Assembly (NCBI GenBank): GCA_004793585.1 | Contig: SRZB01000020.1 | Coordinates: forward strand, 1 to 64,000 | Direction of reading: 5' to 3' | Length of the DNA stretch: 64,000 nt | Source of the DNA: Hominisplanchenecus murintestinalis | Lineage (GTDB): Bacteria; Bacillota; Clostridia; Lachnospirales; Lachnospiraceae | Part shown: in pieces, positions 62,047-64,000 of the stretch | Position numbering within the stretch: position 1 is the stretch's first letter | Layout of the letters: every line of letters begins with the position of its first letter | Position numbers and translations under genes: made by a program | The notes under the pieces: generated by a model | The model's input: only the letters and a program-made list of their open reading frames with translations | Told to the model about the DNA's origin: nothing | The model's database searches: none

Positions 62047-62898
62047 ATGAAAAAATTTATTATGATTGCAACCGTTTTTACACTTATGACAGGGGTATTG
62101 ACAGGATGTAGCGGCAATGCTGGTTCGTTCACTGACAAAAGTACAGCAAATGAGACAACTAAGAGTTCACAAACAATAGCCACCGACGGTTCCACTTCAA
62201 TGGAGAAAGTCATTGGATTTTTGAGTGAAGCCTATATGGAGGAACATGGAAATATAAAGGTTACATACAATCCAACGGGTTCTAGTTCCGGTATACAGGC
62301 AGTAGCGGAAGGAAGATGTGATATCGGACTGGCAAGTCGTGACCTGAAGGAAGATGAAACAGCAGATTTACAGGGAACGGTAGTTGCCATTGATGGAATC
62401 GGAATCATAGTCAATCCTGATAATCCGACAACAGATTTAACAATTGATCAGATAGGGAAGATTTACAGTGGTGAGATTACCAACTGGAAAGAGGTTGGCG
62501 GCAGCGACGCACCGATTGTCTGTATTGGGCGTGAGGCGGCTTCCGGCACAAGAGACGGTTTTGAGGAAGTGACAGGCACAAAGGATAAATGCAAGTATTC
62601 ACAGGAACTTACGTCTACGGGCGATGTCGTGCAGACGGTATCCGGCAATCCAAATGCCATTGGCTATGCATCGGTTGCCTCGGTTGGTGATACGGTAAAG
62701 ATGGTCAGCGTGGAAGGGGTAAGCCCGACAACAGAAAGTATTCAGGATGGGAAATACAAAGTCCAGAGAAACTTCGTGCTGGTCACAAAAAAGGACACTG
62801 CTCTTTCTAAAGCTGCACAGGAGTTTTTCGACTTCGCTACCAGCGAACAGGCAGACAGCCTTATTACAGAGGCAGGTGCTGTTCCTGTCAAACGGTAA
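62047..62898 (+). CDS. pstS: Phosphate ABC transporter substrate-binding lipoprotein
   Basis: Captures phosphate outside the membrane for PstCAB. The 283 residues have a lipoprotein signal (VFTLMTGVLTGCSG, lipid on Cys) and a PstS fold: TIATDGSTSMEKVIGFL, VTYNPTGSSSGIQAV, DIGLASRDLK, REAASGTRDGFEEV (the phosphate loop SGTR) and NPNAIGYASV. The ATG at 62047 follows AAGGAG; an in-frame start at 61996 would place a non-signal peptide in front. It has Pho boxes upstream and pstC follows after 17 bp. Confidence 0.95.
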   Translation: MKKFIMIATVFTLMTGVLTGCSGNAGSFTDKSTANETTKSSQTIATDGSTSMEKVIGFLSEAYMEEHGNIKVTYNPTGSSSGIQAVAEGRCDIGLASRDLKEDETADLQGTVVAIDGIGIIVNPDNPTTDLTIDQIGKIYSGEITNWKEVGGSDAPIVCIGREAASGTRDGFEEVTGTKDKCKYSQELTSTGDVVQTVSGNPNAIGYASVASVGDTVKMVSVEGVSPTTESIQDGKYKVQRNFVLVTKKDTALSKAAQEFFDFATSEQADSLITEAGAVPVKR

Positions 62899-62915
62899 TT
62901 ACAGGAGGGGCTGTT

Positions 62916-63788
62916 ATGGAAAAGATAAAAAAGACAGCAAGGTGGATGGAAAGGGCAATGAACCTGTTGTTTTTGGTATGCGGTCTGCTGACGATACTGT
63001 TTGTCGTCCTAATTACTATATTTCTCTTGATAAGCGGCATTCCGGCAATACGGGATATCGGTCTGGGAGATTTCCTGTTTGGGAAGGTCTGGGCATCTAC
63101 TTCTGCAAAGCCTTCCTATGGAATCCTTCCCTTTATCCTGACATCCGTATACGGAACTCTGGGGGCAATCCTCATAGGAGTTCCGATTGGACTGCTATGT
63201 GCTATTTTTCTGGCAAAGATGTCCCCAAAGAAAGTTAGCAGTGCAGTAAGGAATGTGGTAGATTTGCTTGCCGGAATCCCGTCTGTCGTTTATGGGCTGG
63301 TGGGAATGATCATCATTGTTCCATGCGTAAGGGAGATATTTCATCTCCCGGATGGTGCAAACCTCTTTTCGGCAATTCTTGTCCTTGCTGTTATGATTCT
63401 GCCCTCTGTCATTTCCGTATCGGAAACGGCAATCGGGGCGGTGCCAAAGGAATATGAGGAGGCTTCTCTTGCTCTGGGGGCGACAAAGACGGAAACCGTA
63501 TTTAAGGTGGTTGTGCCTGCCGCAAAAAGCGGCATTGTCACTGCGGTTGTATTAGGCATTGGCAGGGCAGTCGGGGAAGCGATGGCGGTTATGATGGTAG
63601 CGGGAAATGTTGCCAATATGCCGAAACTGTTTGGCAGCGTCCGGTTTCTGACTACTGCTGTTGCCAGTGAAATGTCCTATTCTTCCGGCTTACAGAGACA
63701 GGCATTATTTTCCATCGCACTGGTGCTTTTTCTGTTCATTATGGCAATTAACCTGATATTAAATGTAGTAATTAAAAAAAAGGTTTGA
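62916..63788 (+). CDS. pstC: Phosphate ABC transporter permease PstC
   Basis: Protein of 290 residues with six membrane helices. The permease (BPD_transp_1) coupling loop reads EEASLALGATKTETVFKVVVPAAKSGIVTAVVLGIGRAVGEAMAV, with the EAA-like motif expected to contact the PstB ATPase. The N-terminus RWMERAMNLLFLVCGLLTILFVVLITIFLLISG is typical of PstC. The ATG lies after AGGAGG. The gap to pstA holds two strong hairpins. Confidence 0.95.
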   Translation: MEKIKKTARWMERAMNLLFLVCGLLTILFVVLITIFLLISGIPAIRDIGLGDFLFGKVWASTSAKPSYGILPFILTSVYGTLGAILIGVPIGLLCAIFLAKMSPKKVSSAVRNVVDLLAGIPSVVYGLVGMIIIVPCVREIFHLPDGANLFSAILVLAVMILPSVISVSETAIGAVPKEYEEASLALGATKTETVFKVVVPAAKSGIVTAVVLGIGRAVGEAMAVMMVAGNVANMPKLFGSVRFLTTAVASEMSYSSGLQRQALFSIALVLFLFIMAINLILNVVIKKKV

Positions 63789-63867
63789 AGTTCCACTATT
63801 GCATGAAAATACCATGCCAAGTGGAACTAAGGCAAACCTATCAAGAACGCAAAAACAGCGTTCTTGA
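63781..63867 (+). other. Two hairpins between pstC and pstA
   Basis: Stem 1: AGTTCCACT/AGTGGAACT (63789-63797/63820-63828), extended outward by AGGTTTG/CAAACCT (63781-63787/63833-63839). Stem 2: TCAAGAACGC/GCGTTCTTGA (63841-63850/63858-63867), perfect. No T-run follows either, so they probably tune mRNA stability or processing rather than end transcription. Confidence 0.7.
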
Positions 63868-63887
63868 GGAAAATGGAGGAAATACAT

Positions 63888-64000
63888 GTGACTGATACAA
63901 TATCGAAAGCAAGAAAAATTAAGGATACTATCTTAAAGCTGATGATGGTTTTATCAGCAGGATTGATTTGCTCTCTCCTGCTCGGACTGATTGGATATAT
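63888..64000 (+). CDS. pstA: Phosphate ABC transporter permease PstA (5' part, cut by window end)
   Basis: GTG at 63888 follows GGAGG by 8 nt. The 37 visible residues (MTDTISKARKIKDTILKLMM, then VLSAGLICSLLLGLIGY) form a basic start and the beginning of a first membrane helix, as in PstA. The ATG at 63886 is followed at once by TGA and is not used. Position after pstC supports the assignment; most of the gene lies outside the window. Confidence 0.8.
   Translation, partial: MTDTISKARKIKDTILKLMMVLSAGLICSLLLGLIGY

Overview
The window looks like a chromosomal segment of a spore-forming gut clostridium, most likely Lachnospiraceae. The support is a T-box-controlled isoleucyl-tRNA synthetase, a spoIID/spoIIQ-like pair, many secreted proteins with lysine-rich Ig-like or LRR_5 (BspA-type) modules, a DUF6273 diversity-generating retroelement (DGR), and several AAA-ATPase/PD-(D/E)XK paralogues. 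No rRNA, tRNA or CRISPR array was seen. Genus cannot be fixed by eye.

Layout. 0-6 kb: three AAA-ATPase/PD-(D/E)XK genes, with a small XRE regulator on the other strand. 6.3-14.5 kb: a secreted Ig-like protein, a 143-bp branched inverted repeat, a T-box leader with Ile specifier ATC, ileS and glgP. 14.7-21.1 kb: a secreted subtilisin-like protease followed by a family of small Ig-like secreted proteins. Two copies point forward, and an inverted, decayed mirror set faces them (one pseudogene, one intact copy, one protease remnant). 21.4-26.5 kb: spoIID, a spoIIQ-like gene, and a large secreted papain-type protease with an LRR_5 tail. 26.7-32.7 kb: GIY-YIG protein, a frameshifted membrane glycosyltransferase, a MATE exporter behind a transcription attenuator, and a His-rich metal ATPase behind a SmtB/ArsR-type operator. 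33-37.4 kb: an XRE regulator, a HIRAN pseudogene, and a BspA-like gene broken at a poly-G tract.

37.4-43.7 kb is the most striking region: a DGR in the order avd - template repeat (TR) - reverse transcriptase (RT) - target. The 120-bp TR and the variable repeat (VR) in the first DUF6273 domain of the 1577-aa target differ at 17 positions, and every one is an adenine in the TR. The RT next to it appears to have lost its motif-A segment in an out-of-frame deletion. The receptor therefore carries the result of past mutagenic retrohoming but may now be frozen, unless an RT acts in trans. A second, colinear VR-like segment in the target differs at many non-adenine positions.

44-57.5 kb: a fourth AAA-ATPase gene, an MBOAT/DHHW acyl-transfer pair, a MITE-like element, a 1680-aa secreted GH63-like hydrolase, a GH5 endoglucanase, and an ECF sigma/anti-sigma-like pair with a small secreted protein. 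57.6-61.9 kb: remains of an integrative mobilizable element with a tyrosine integrase that has lost its HxxR box, a cI-like regulator, excisionase, iteron-like repeats, an oriT-like hairpin and a broken Mob relaxase. 62-64 kb: a Pho-box-preceded pstS-pstC-pstA operon cut by the window end.

A recurring theme is decay by internal deletion: RT, integrase, Mob, the HIRAN gene, one Ig-like gene and one protease copy all have it, and two genes carry single-base slips in homopolymers.
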